From the NCBI GenBank assembly GCA_910575505.1, contig CAJTFK010000006.1, positions 1-64,000 on the forward strand: 64,000 bases of DNA, given 5' to 3'. Made by a program: the position numbers and the translations under genes. Every line of letters begins with the position of its first letter. The first letter of the stretch is position 1. The notes under the pieces were generated by a model that saw only the letters and a list, made by a program, of their open reading frames with translations, did no database searches and had not been told where the DNA came from. The stretch is from Oscillospiraceae bacterium (GTDB lineage Bacteria; Bacillota; Clostridia; Oscillospirales; Oscillospiraceae). Of this stretch, positions 22,568-30,931 are shown one piece after another.

Positions 22568-23338
22568 GTGCAGGGAAAGGTCGAGATCGCGGGAGTCAAT
22601 ACCGCCAGGCTGAAAGTATTGAAAAATGAAGAGACCATGGCGCTGCTGCGCCGGACCAAGGAGGGAGACCAGGAGGCGCGCCGCCAGCTGATCGAGGGGA
22701 ATCTCCGTTTGGTGCTCTCCGTGATTCAGCGCTTTTCCAACCGGGGGGAGAACGCGGACGACCTGTTTCAGGTGGGCTGTGTGGGACTGATTAAGGCCAT
22801 CGACAATTTTGACGTCAACCAGCCTGTAAAGTTTTCCACCTATGGCGTGCCCATGATTATCGGCGAGATTCGCCGCTATCTGCGGGACAACAGCGCCATT
22901 CGGGTATCCCGCAGCATGCGGGACACCGCGTATAAGGTGCTTCAGGTCCGTGAACGCCTGCTGAACGAGACCCAGCGGGAGCCCACGGTGGAGCAGATTG
23001 CCAAGGAGCTGGACATCCCCCGGGAGGATGTGGTTTTCGCCATGGACGCCATTGTGGACCCGGTTTCCCTCTATGAGCCGGTATACTCCGACGGGGGGGA
23101 CGCCATCTGCGTCATGGACCAGGTCAGCGACACCCAGAATACCGATGAGAACTGGACGGACCGCATTGCCTTAAAGGATGCGCTGAAGCGGCTGGACGAC
23201 CGTGAGCGCCGGATTTTGTCCCTCCGCTTTTACGAGGGGAAGACCCAGATGGAGGTCTCCGCCGAAGTGGGCATCTCTCAGGCCCAGGTCTCCCGGCTAG
23301 AGAAGGGGGCCATCAATACCATTAAAAAGAACATCTGA
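22568..23338 (+). CDS. sigG: RNA polymerase sporulation sigma factor SigG
   Basis: From GTG 22568 (AAGGGGG upstream) the 256-aa product reads QGKVEIAGVNTARLKVLKNE, matching the B. subtilis SigG start, then NLRLVLSVIQRFSNRGE, DDLFQVGCVGLIKAIDNFD, KFSTYGVPMIIGEIRRYLRD (region 2), and MEVSAEVGISQAQVSRLEKG (region 4). SigG drives late forespore gene expression. Frames extending upstream are not part of the family. A hairpin near 23343-23381 may terminate it. Confidence 0.95.
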   Translation: MQGKVEIAGVNTARLKVLKNEETMALLRRTKEGDQEARRQLIEGNLRLVLSVIQRFSNRGENADDLFQVGCVGLIKAIDNFDVNQPVKFSTYGVPMIIGEIRRYLRDNSAIRVSRSMRDTAYKVLQVRERLLNETQREPTVEQIAKELDIPREDVVFAMDAIVDPVSLYEPVYSDGGDAICVMDQVSDTQNTDENWTDRIALKDALKRLDDRERRILSLRFYEGKTQMEVSAEVGISQAQVSRLEKGAINTIKKNI

Positions 23339-23461
23339 ACGCAGCCCGTTCCGGTCTTGGAATCAGCCGGGACGGGCCTTTGCCGTTTCAGAGATTGGGT
23401 GCGCCGGTACGTCTTCCTTTTTTCCGGTTTCAGCCGTTTTGGCGGTCTCCGGGGATTTTCC

Positions 23462-23490
23462 TTGTATTTTCCGCCGTAAACTGCTATAAT
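23462..23490 (+). promoter_or_regulatory. Sigma-A promoter for the M50 protease gene
   Basis: TTGTAT (23462-23467), 17 bp, TATAAT (23485-23490), about 48 bp upstream of the gene. Confidence 0.7.
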
Positions 23491-23538
23491 GAACCATTAT
23501 GACGGAAAAAGCCGGGGACCCGGCGGAACAGGAGGCGG

Positions 23539-24204
23539 ATGGAAATGCGGCAGCTGATGCAGTCTCTGGATCTGGTCTGGCTGGAGAGCACCCTGATGCG
23601 GGCGGCCGCCGTTCTGCTGTGTCTGACGGTTCACGAAACCTGCCACGGTCTGGCGGCCCTGGCCCTGGGGGACCCCACAGCCAAGGCCAGACACCGTCTC
23701 AGCCTGAATCCCCTGCGGCACATTGACTGGCTGGGTCTGGCCATGATGCTGGCGGTGGGCTTCGGCTGGGCCAGGCCCGTGCCGGTGGACCCCCGTTATT
23801 TTCGGAATCCCAAGCGGGGCATGGCCGTTACCGCCCTGGCGGGACCGGTTTCCAACTTTCTGCTGGCTTTTTTGGCGATGGTGGCCTGCCTGGCGGTGTA
23901 TCCCTTTATTACATCGGATACCTCGGCGGCTTACAGACTGTTCATCTTCTGCCGGATATATGTGGCGCCGCTGTCCATCGGTCTGGGGATTTTTAATTTG
24001 CTGCCCATTCCGCCGCTGGACGGGTCCAAGGTGCTGGGAGCCTTTTTGCCGGAGCGGACCTATTTCGGGCTGATGCGCTATGAGCGCTGCGGGATGCTCC
24101 TGCTACTGGCCCTCTCCTGGCTGGGGGTTACCGGGAATCTGATCCGGGAGGCCGTTGCTCAGGCCGACTGGGCGATGTGGTCCCTTGTGATGCAGTTTGC
24201 GTGA
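23539..24204 (+). CDS. Site-2 protease family (M50) membrane metalloprotease
   Basis: The 221-aa protein has the zinc motif HETCH within a transmembrane helix (about residue 32) and the second metal-ligand segment NLLPIPPLDGSKV (about residue 155), with four to five further membrane helices. S2P enzymes cut proteins within the membrane. It lacks a PDZ domain, unlike the RseP homologue at 55517, and resembles the YwhC/SpoIVFB-like compact group. It precedes scpA. Confidence 0.88.
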   Translation: MEMRQLMQSLDLVWLESTLMRAAAVLLCLTVHETCHGLAALALGDPTAKARHRLSLNPLRHIDWLGLAMMLAVGFGWARPVPVDPRYFRNPKRGMAVTALAGPVSNFLLAFLAMVACLAVYPFITSDTSAAYRLFIFCRIYVAPLSIGLGIFNLLPIPPLDGSKVLGAFLPERTYFGLMRYERCGMLLLLALSWLGVTGNLIREAVAQADWAMWSLVMQFA

Positions 24205-24271
24205 GGGACTGCAGGTTTGGTATATTTGATTCTATAAGGTGCGTCCGTCTCCGGCGGGCCAGGAGGTTTTT

Positions 24272-25063
24272 TTGGAAAGTCCCGTATTTAAATTGGAGAA
24301 GGTGGTCCACTCCCGGTCGGAGGAACTGCAGGATTTCGAGGGGCCCCTGGATTTGATTCTGTTTCTCCTGGGAAAGAACCGGATGGAGATTCAGAACATC
24401 TCCATCTCCCTGATCTGCGAGCAGTATCTGGAGTGGCTGGAGCGGCGGCAGAGCATGGACCTGGAGACGGCCAGCGAATTTGTGGCCATGGCCTCCCATC
24501 TGGTGTACATCAAGACCCGCATGCTGCTGTCCATAGAGGACGAGGAGACCAAAAGCGAGATGGAGGCCCTGATCCAGTCCCTGGAGGAGCGCCGGCGGGG
24601 GGAGAACTATGCCCAGGTCAAGGCGGCGGCGGCGAAGCTGTCCCTGCTGGAGGAATTCGGGCGGTGTATTTTCACCCGGAACCCGGAGCCGGTGGACCGG
24701 GGAAAGCAATACGAATACGACCATCTGCCCGGCGACCTGGTGCTGGCTATGGCGGAGATTCAGAACCGGGCGGAGCGCCGCCTGCCGCCGCCCCGGGCGG
24801 CCTTTCAGGATATCGTGCAGCATGAGCCCTACCCGGTGGAGAACAAGGCTCTGGAGATTCTGCGGAGCTTGAAGCGGAAGGGGCAGGCGTATTTCCGCCA
24901 GCTCTTCCGGGGCAGCCGCAGCCGCAGCGAGGTGGTGGCCACCTTTCTGGCGGTGCTGGAGCTGTGCCGGTCCCATGTGCTGCACCTGGCGGGCAGCGGC
25001 GACGAGTGCACAGTCCGTCAGGTGGGGGAGCTGCCGGAAAATCTGACTGCGGAGGAGCGGTAA
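24272..25063 (+). CDS. scpA: Segregation and condensation protein A
   Basis: I start at TTG 24272 because AGGAGG lies 5 nt upstream. The 263-aa kleisin has FEGPLDLILFLLGKNRMEI, then ISLICEQYLEWLE and the MASHLVYIKTRMLL helix. ScpA bridges SMC heads with ScpB to form the condensin-like complex that organises the chromosome. It is followed by scpB after 6 nt. Confidence 0.95.
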   Translation: MESPVFKLEKVVHSRSEELQDFEGPLDLILFLLGKNRMEIQNISISLICEQYLEWLERRQSMDLETASEFVAMASHLVYIKTRMLLSIEDEETKSEMEALIQSLEERRRGENYAQVKAAAAKLSLLEEFGRCIFTRNPEPVDRGKQYEYDHLPGDLVLAMAEIQNRAERRLPPPRAAFQDIVQHEPYPVENKALEILRSLKRKGQAYFRQLFRGSRSRSEVVATFLAVLELCRSHVLHLAGSGDECTVRQVGELPENLTAEER

Positions 25064-25069
25064 GCAGAG

Positions 25070-25675
25070 ATGGAGAGAAAGGAAATCGAGTCTGCTGTAG
25101 AGGCGATTTTGTTCGCCTCCGGCGAGCCAGTGCAGGAAAAGCGCATCTGTATGGCCCTGGACCTGGCCCGGCCGGCTGTGGAGCGGGCCCTGCATGACCT
25201 GCGGGACCTCTACGCCTATGAGCGCCGGGGCATCCGTCTGGTGCAGATGGAGGACAGCTGGCAGCTGTGCTCCGCGCCGGAGCACGCCGGCGCCATCCGC
25301 CGGGCCTTTGAGATTCGGAAGCCCGCCAAGCTCAGCCAGCCGGCGCTGGAGGTTTTGACCATCATCGCCTATTACCAGCCCGCCACCCGGGCGTATGTGG
25401 ACCAGATCCGGGGAGTGGACAGCAGCTACACCGTCGGGCTTCTTCTGAACCGGAAGCTGATTGAGGAGTGCGGCCGGCTTCAGGTGCCGGGGCGGCCCCG
25501 TCTGTACCGCACCACCAAGGCCTTTCTGCGGGCCTTCCACCTGACCAACCTGGATGAGCTGCCGGAGCTGACCGGACTGGGCGGCGAGGAGCAGATGCGC
25601 CTGGACGGCAGCGGCGGGGCGGAGACCGGCGGAGAAGATGACGGCATTCCGGGAGGAAGCGAAGAGGAAAGCTGA
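25070..25675 (+). CDS. scpB: Segregation and condensation protein B
   Basis: The 201-aa protein carries two winged-helix domains, with IESAVEAILFASGEPV at the start and LEVLTIIAYYQPATRAYVDQ in the second. It pairs with ScpA in the SMC complex. The last 30 residues are Gly/Asp/Glu-rich and look disordered. Confidence 0.95.
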   Translation: MERKEIESAVEAILFASGEPVQEKRICMALDLARPAVERALHDLRDLYAYERRGIRLVQMEDSWQLCSAPEHAGAIRRAFEIRKPAKLSQPALEVLTIIAYYQPATRAYVDQIRGVDSSYTVGLLLNRKLIEECGRLQVPGRPRLYRTTKAFLRAFHLTNLDELPELTGLGGEEQMRLDGSGGAETGGEDDGIPGGSEEES

Positions 25676-25711
25676 AGAGAGCGGCGGGAAAAGCAGGAAG
25701 GGGGAAGCCTT

Positions 25712-26422
25712 ATGTGGCGGTGGATTCTGCTGTCTGTGTGCGTGCTGCTGGCGCTGCTGTGCCTGACCCGGGTGGGGGTGGAAGCGGCCTTTGGCGGCGG
25801 AAGGCCGCTGCGGCTGGACGTCCGGCTGGGTCCTCTGCGTTTGCATATTCTGCCTGGGAAAAAGCGGGCGGGTCAGGAAAAGCCGAAGAAAGAGAAGAAA
25901 GCGCGGAAAGAAAAGAAGAAGCCTCCGGAGGAGCCTGAGAAGAAAAAAAGGAAAAAGCTCCCCTTTAAGCCGGAGGATGTCAAGGACGGCCTGCGCACCC
26001 TGTTCACCGCCCTGGGGCGGGCGCTGCGGCGCATTGGACGGGGCGTCCGGCTTCATCCCTTCCGTCTTTCCCTGACGCTGGGGGGACGGGAGGACCCCGC
26101 GGCGGCGGCGGAGAACTATGGCCGGGTGCAGACGGCTGTCTGGAACGGGATGCCCGTTCTGGAAAGGCTGATGGACATTCCCGAGCCCTCCATCCACACA
26201 GGGGTGGATTTTGACGCCGCCGGTACGGAGGCGGAGGGAGATGTGGGCGTCACCTTCCGGATTGGAACCCTGCTGGCCCTGGGCTTCGGCTTGATTGTCC
26301 CGGCCCTGGGCTGGCTCTGGCGCTTCTGGCAGCGGAGCCGAAAACGGGCCGCAGCGAAAGCTGCCGGCGAGGCGAAAAGCGCCAAGAGAGACAGAACGGA
26401 AAAACCGGCGGACGCCGCCTGA
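25712..26422 (+). CDS. DUF2953-domain protein
   Basis: The 236-aa protein has an N-terminal membrane segment (WILLSVCVLLALLCLTRV), a beta strand region (LRLDVRLGPLRLHILPG), a highly charged Lys/Glu linker (residues 50-90), and a C-terminal segment with LALGFGLIVPALGWLW and a basic tail. This is the DUF2953 layout. DUF2953 (YtfI-like) genes commonly precede gerW (ytfJ) in spore-formers, as here. The function is not established. Confidence 0.8.
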   Translation: MWRWILLSVCVLLALLCLTRVGVEAAFGGGRPLRLDVRLGPLRLHILPGKKRAGQEKPKKEKKARKEKKKPPEEPEKKKRKKLPFKPEDVKDGLRTLFTALGRALRRIGRGVRLHPFRLSLTLGGREDPAAAAENYGRVQTAVWNGMPVLERLMDIPEPSIHTGVDFDAAGTEAEGDVGVTFRIGTLLALGFGLIVPALGWLWRFWQRSRKRAAAKAAGEAKSAKRDRTEKPADAA

Positions 26423-26651
26423 ATCCGTTCCCGGCCTGGAACGGCCCGCAGAACCCCGGGACGCCTGCGGCGCGTCTCTGAACACAATCAGGGGCCGGGG
26501 GAGCGGGATTTCTCCGCGGGACGGACCGGGAGAGGGCATGGGGAGATCCCGGCGGTTGGGCGGATGAGCCGGTTCCCTTTGGAACGGACACGCAGACCAT
26601 AAAAGCATCAAGCCAAGGCGGAAATCATCGGAAGTCTTTGAACAGGAAAGG

Positions 26652-27068
26652 ATGGACAGCATGGACAATACTATGGACAACAGGGGAAAAGTCAATGACC
26701 TGATGCGCTCCACAATGGAAAAAATCCACGAGATGGTGGATACCAACACCATCGTGGGCCAGCCCATTACCACCCCCGACGGCGTGACCCTGATTCCCAT
26801 TTCCAAGGTCAGCTTCGGATTCGGCACCGGCGGCGGGGATTATGGCAAGGCACAGCCCCACCAGTTCGGCGGCGGCGGCGCGGCGGGGGTGAAAATCGAC
26901 CCGGTGGCCTTTCTGGTCATCAAGGACGGCGTGACCCGGGTTCTGCCGGTGGCGGCGCCGCCTGTGACCACGTTTGACCGGATTGTGGAGATGGTGCCGG
27001 ACGTGATGGACAAGGTGGAGAACTATTTTGACAAAAAGGCGAAGGAGAAGGACCCGGAGCTGCTTTGA
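26652..27068 (+). CDS. gerW: GerW (YtfJ) family sporulation protein
   Basis: The 138-aa protein has the family core VDTNTIVGQPITTPDGVTL, IPISKVSFGFGTGGGDYG and VDPVAFLVI-like strands (here KIDPVAFLVIKDG). YtfJ/GerW is needed for normal spore germination in B. subtilis. It sits between DUF2953 and dacF, a conserved clostridial order. A second in-frame ATG at codon 4 is possible. Confidence 0.9.
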   Translation: MDSMDNTMDNRGKVNDLMRSTMEKIHEMVDTNTIVGQPITTPDGVTLIPISKVSFGFGTGGGDYGKAQPHQFGGGGAAGVKIDPVAFLVIKDGVTRVLPVAAPPVTTFDRIVEMVPDVMDKVENYFDKKAKEKDPELL

Positions 27069-27269
27069 CGCCGGGGGAGGAATTCCCCGGAGCCATGCCG
27101 CCGGGTGAAGGATGTCCGCCGCCTGTGCGTCCGGACACGGCTCTCCCCGGAGGAAAAGGGACCGCCGGAGGCGTCCCGGTATTTTTCAAACAGGGCTGAA
27201 GGCAGTCAAATACTTTGCCGGAGCTTTGGGCATACTATCATCACTTTTGACCGATTGAGGTGATGATCC

Positions 27270-28355
27270 TTGCCGAAACGTTTTTTCTCCTTCGCTCTGG
27301 CAGGTTTGGCGCTGCTGAGCCTGCTGCCCGGCCGGGCGGAGGGTGTAGGCACGTCCGCCGCTTCCGCCATTTTGATGGACGTGGACAGCGGCCGGGTGCT
27401 CTATGAGCAGAACGCCGATGCGAAAATGCTGATTGCCAGCACCACCAAGATTATGACGGCCCTGGTGGCGGTCCGGGACGGCAAACTGTCGGACACCGTG
27501 ACGGTGAGCCGGGAGGCCGCCTATACCGAAGGGTCTTCCATGTACCTGAAGGAAGGGGAGGAGCTGACCCTGGAAACGCTGCTTTACGGGCTGATGCTCT
27601 GCTCCGGCAACGACGCCGCCGTGGCCGTCGCGGAGCATGTGGGGGGCAGCGTCCAGGGCTTTGTAAAGCGGATGAACGAGACCGCCGGGGATCTGGGAAT
27701 GGACCACTCGTCCTTTGCCAATCCCAACGGCCTGGACGATGAGAAGCACTATTCCACCGCCCGGGACATGGCGGTGCTGGCCTGCGCGGCGCTGGAGAAC
27801 GAAACCGTGCTCCGTATTGCCTCCACCCGCAGCATCACCATCGGCGGGCGGACCATGACGAATCACAATAAGCTGCTGAGCATGATGGACGGCTGCCTGG
27901 GTCTGAAAACCGGCTACACCAGAGCGGCGGGCCGGACCCTGGTGAGCTGCGCGGAGCGGAACGGCCAGCGGCTGGTAGCGGTGACGCTGCAGGACGGCAA
28001 CGACTGGGCGGACCATCAGAGCCTCTTTGAGTATGGCTTTTCCGCCTATCCTGCCCGGCGTCCGGCGGTTCTGGGCCGTGAGCTGGGCCGGGCGGCGGTG
28101 GCCGGGGGCATGAGCGATTCCGTGCCTCTGGTGGCGGCGGACAGCTTTTCCTGGCCTTTGGCAGAGGGGGAGCAGCTGGAGACCTCCCTGGAGCTGTTCC
28201 GGGATCTGTCGGCCCCTGTGACAGCCGGAACCAGGGCTGGGCAGGCGGTATTTACCCTGAACGGCCAGGAGGTGGGCCGGGTGGACCTGCTCTGCGGCGA
28301 AACGGTGCTGCCGGTGGTGGCCTCCGCCATGGGCGTGCTGCGGGGCTTTCGTTAA
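27270..28355 (+). CDS. dacF: D-alanyl-D-alanine carboxypeptidase (DacF/PBP5-type)
   Basis: TTG start with GAGGTGAT upstream. The 361-aa protein has a signal peptide (residues 1-24, ending GRAEG), the SxxK motif in ASTTKIM (about residue 63), SxN in CSGNDAAV (about residue 117), and KTG in LKTGYT (about residue 213), then a C-terminal beta domain. It trims the pentapeptide of peptidoglycan outside the membrane. In this gene order it is probably the sporulation-related DacF type. Confidence 0.93.
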   Translation: MPKRFFSFALAGLALLSLLPGRAEGVGTSAASAILMDVDSGRVLYEQNADAKMLIASTTKIMTALVAVRDGKLSDTVTVSREAAYTEGSSMYLKEGEELTLETLLYGLMLCSGNDAAVAVAEHVGGSVQGFVKRMNETAGDLGMDHSSFANPNGLDDEKHYSTARDMAVLACAALENETVLRIASTRSITIGGRTMTNHNKLLSMMDGCLGLKTGYTRAAGRTLVSCAERNGQRLVAVTLQDGNDWADHQSLFEYGFSAYPARRPAVLGRELGRAAVAGGMSDSVPLVAADSFSWPLAEGEQLETSLELFRDLSAPVTAGTRAGQAVFTLNGQEVGRVDLLCGETVLPVVASAMGVLRGFR

Positions 28356-28408
28356 ACGGCATCAGAGACGGCGGGCGGCTGCGCCCCTGCTGTGAAAAGA
28401 GGAGAGTT

Positions 28409-29113
28409 ATGGAAGAACGCCTGCAAAAGCTTCTCTCTGCCGCCGGGGTCTGTTCCCGGCGGGCGGCGGAGAGCCGCATTACAGCCGGGCGGGTGACGGT
28501 CAACGGAACTCCCGCCCGGCTGGGGGACCGGGCAGACCCGGAGCGGGACGATATCCGGCTGGACGGGAGGCCCCTTCCCAGGGAGCCGGAAAAGATCTGC
28601 CTGCTGCTGAACAAGCCCCGGGGCTATGTGACCACCCTCTCCGACGAAAAGGGCCGGAAGACGGCGGCGGACCTGGTGCGGGACTGCGGCGTGCGGGTCT
28701 ATCCTGTGGGGCGGCTGGACCTGGATTCCGAAGGGCTGCTGCTGATGACCAACGATGGAGCGCTGGCCCAGCGGCTGACCCACCCCGGCAGAGAGGCGGA
28801 AAAAACCTACCATGTCCGGGTACGGGGAGAGCTGGACGGCGCGGCGGAGCGCCTGGCCGCTCTGCGGGACCTGGAGGGGGAGCCCATCCGCCCTGCCCGG
28901 GTGGAGGTTCTGCGCCGGAGCGGGGAGACGGCGGTGCTGGCCGTCACCATCCACGAGGGGAAGAACCGTCAGGTCCGCCGCATGTGCGCGGCCTGCGGGC
29001 TGACGGTGGAGCGGCTCCGCCGGGTGCGCGAGCACAGTCTGGAGCTGGGGAGCCTTCCCCCGGGAAAGTGGCGCCGCCTGACGGAGGCGGAACTGGAGTC
29101 CCTGCGGAGCTGA
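28409..29113 (+). CDS. rluB: 23S rRNA pseudouridine synthase, RluB/RsuA family
   Basis: The 234-aa protein has an N-terminal S4 RNA-binding domain (MEERLQKLLSAAGVCSRRAA) and the catalytic motif VGRLDLDSEGLLLMTNDG with the essential Asp, then the C-terminal EGKNRQVRRMCAACG. It isomerises uridine in rRNA. It starts 54 nt after dacF with GAGGAGAG upstream. Confidence 0.93.
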   Translation: MEERLQKLLSAAGVCSRRAAESRITAGRVTVNGTPARLGDRADPERDDIRLDGRPLPREPEKICLLLNKPRGYVTTLSDEKGRKTAADLVRDCGVRVYPVGRLDLDSEGLLLMTNDGALAQRLTHPGREAEKTYHVRVRGELDGAAERLAALRDLEGEPIRPARVEVLRRSGETAVLAVTIHEGKNRQVRRMCAACGLTVERLRRVREHSLELGSLPPGKWRRLTEAELESLRS

Positions 29114-29155
29114 GGCGGAGACCGGCGTGTTTTCCGCGCAGCATGGACCGGGTAC

Positions 29156-29319
29156 TTAGAATCTGTATTCACAACCGCTGAACGCTGCCTGAACGGTCGT
29201 TTTCCCGCCACACTGCGGCGATTTCCCTTGAATCCTGACGGATTGCAAGGGAAATCGCCTTGTCTGACAAAATAATTCCCGCTCATCCAGCATCCCCCGG
29301 CTATGAATACAGGTTCTTA
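29156..29319. repeat. MITE-like element, copy 1
   Basis: Terminal inverted repeats TTAGAATCTGTATTCA (left) and TGAATACAGGTTCTTAA (right) enclose about 130 bp with a GCGATTTCCCTTG/CAAGGGAAATCGC internal hairpin. A second copy with the same ends and similar interior is at 44358-44528. No coding capacity is seen. It lies between rluB and the promoter of the OLE-like RNA. Confidence 0.65.
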
Positions 29320-29354
29320 ATAAATATTCACAAAAAATTTATATGCGGTATATA

Positions 29355-29383
29355 TTGTATATTCAGCGAAGATATGCTATACT
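29355..29383 (+). promoter_or_regulatory. Promoter of the OLE-like RNA
   Basis: TTGTAT (29355-29360), 17 bp, TATACT (29378-29383), placing the start at about 29390, at the base of the terminal helix. Confidence 0.75.
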
Positions 29384-29388
29384 GTCTT

Positions 29389-30053
29389 CGCTAAGCGGCG
29401 GCGCAGTATTCTAGTCAGATCTGCCGTTTCCGAAGGAGGGCCTAAAAATCCTCTGAAGGGCATACCGATGAAACCCGTGGTGCCTGCTTGATACGCCCAG
29501 TTTTGGGTGGGTGCTGGGGGGAAGCGCGTTCTTTGGGCGCGCTTGCGGATTCAGGGCGTTTTCCAATGGCATGGTCAATCCGACCCTGTTTTCGTGGAGA
29601 CCTGTTCTTGTGCATGGACGTACTCCCACTGTGGTATTTTCGGCCCGTGTACGAAGCAGATTATGAACCTGCAATGCGGTGCATCGGTCCTTCGGGGCCG
29701 TAACGCTGTGTGCAGACGTAGCCTGCCTTGCGTGGGGCGGGTGGATGGGGGATCTACGTGGCGGTCCAGCTCCGGCCAGAGCGGGAGATCCACGATCGCC
29801 CCTTGAAACCCGTTCTGCAAAAGAGGCTAAAGAAACGGTTGGACTGTGGTGGAAAACACCTAGGCTGTCCTGACCGGGCAGAAAAGGGATTGCAGTGCGG
29901 ACTAAGTGGCAATCGGGCAGCGCGGACAGGCGACGCCGCGCCGGAGCGCTGAAAGGGGAACCGCCTCCATCGGCAACGAGGGGTGTGCTCCGGGGAAATC
30001 CAGCCCGTACCTAAGCCGTAAGATTTACTTTTTCTGCCGCCGCCGGCTTAGCG
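29389..30053 (+). ncRNA. Probable OLE RNA (ornate large extremophilic RNA)
   Basis: About 665 nt without a credible gene. Its ends pair: CGCTAAGC plus GGCGGCG (29389-29403) is complementary to CCGCCGCC plus GGCTTAGCG (30037-30053), closing a large structured domain just after a good promoter. OLE RNAs are 600-700 nt, bind the membrane protein OapA, and are typically found beside oapA, dxs, tlyA, nadK, argR and recN; exactly that series follows. RNase P RNA and tmRNA were considered and lack their signature sequences here. The identification rests on context, size and closure, not on a covariance-model hit. Confidence 0.75.
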
Positions 30054-30247
30054 CTTTTGTGAAGGCAAATATCCGGGGAAGGGGAGTCGGAGAAGCAGGC
30101 TCTTCTTCTGCTGGCGCGGTCTTTGCCGGTCTGTCTCCACGCTCAGAGAGAAGTCAGGAGACAGCGGACATCCCGAACCGGCGGAGGGCTTCTGAAATAT
30201 CCGCGGTTCTTCGATTCCTGATTCACTGCGTTTTTCTGGAGGTCTTT

Positions 30248-30811
30248 TTGAGTTTGAAAAAGAAGCAGACTCCCAAAGGAGAGAAAAAAACGTCCGGCCA
30301 ATACCGGTGGGCCTTTACGGTCTTTTTCATGGCGGTGGCCCTGTCCGCGGTGCTGAGCCTGGCGTCGGAAACGATGCTCAGCGGCGCCGGGATGGCCGCC
30401 GCGCTTTTGATTTTGGTTTTGTTTATCAGCGTGGGCATCCTGTTTGACATTGTGGGTGTGGCCGTCACCGCGGCGGACCCCAAGCCCTTTCACTCTATGG
30501 CCTCCCACAAGGAAAAGGGCGCCAGGGAGGCCCTGATGCTCCTGCGGAATGCGGGGCGGGTGTCCAGCGTCTGCAACGACGTGGTGGGCGATATCTGCGG
30601 CATTGTCAGCGGCGCGACGGGCGCGGTGATTGTGACCCAGCTTCAGCAGGCGCTGAATATGCGGACGGTGCTGTTTTCCGTAGGGGTCACGGCGCTGATT
30701 TCCGGCCTGACCATCGGCGGAAAGGCCCTGGGCAAAACGGTTGCCATCAAGAAGAGTACAAAGGTCGTTTACTGGGCCGGACGGTTATTACATGTGTTTC
30801 TCCGCAAATAG
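30248..30811 (+). CDS. oapA: OapA-like membrane protein (OLE RNA partner)
   Basis: I start at TTG 30248 (GGAGG 5 nt upstream). The 187-aa protein has a basic N-terminus (KKKQTPKGEKK), about four membrane segments, and ILFDIVGVAVTAADPKPFHS, containing spaced aspartates as in the D-x-x-x-D-type conserved core of OapA. OapA forms a membrane ribonucleoprotein with OLE RNA involved in stress and Mg homeostasis. It immediately follows the structured RNA and precedes dxs. Confidence 0.8.
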   Translation: MSLKKKQTPKGEKKTSGQYRWAFTVFFMAVALSAVLSLASETMLSGAGMAAALLILVLFISVGILFDIVGVAVTAADPKPFHSMASHKEKGAREALMLLRNAGRVSSVCNDVVGDICGIVSGATGAVIVTQLQQALNMRTVLFSVGVTALISGLTIGGKALGKTVAIKKSTKVVYWAGRLLHVFLRK

Positions 30812-30931
30812 CAAATAGCGGGGCGTGAAGAAGAGGCCGCGCCCCGGAGCGATCGGGGCAGGATGAGCGGGGGCGGAAGGGCGCCCCCGGCAGGCCCTGC
30901 GGAATTTCTTCCAAGAGAGAGGAGGCGCGCC

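Noticed and set aside
24128..26827. An 899-codon minus-strand frame across scpA, scpB and DUF2953
   Set aside because: Antisense to three recognised genes, with Pro/Arg/Gln-rich sequence and no domain.
29488..29952. Three small plus-strand frames within the structured RNA
   Set aside because: Short, without ribosome sites, and inside the probable OLE RNA.
29389..30053. RNase P RNA or tmRNA
   Set aside because: No GAGGAAAGTC-type P4 region and no tmRNA acceptor or tag reading frame; size and context favour OLE.
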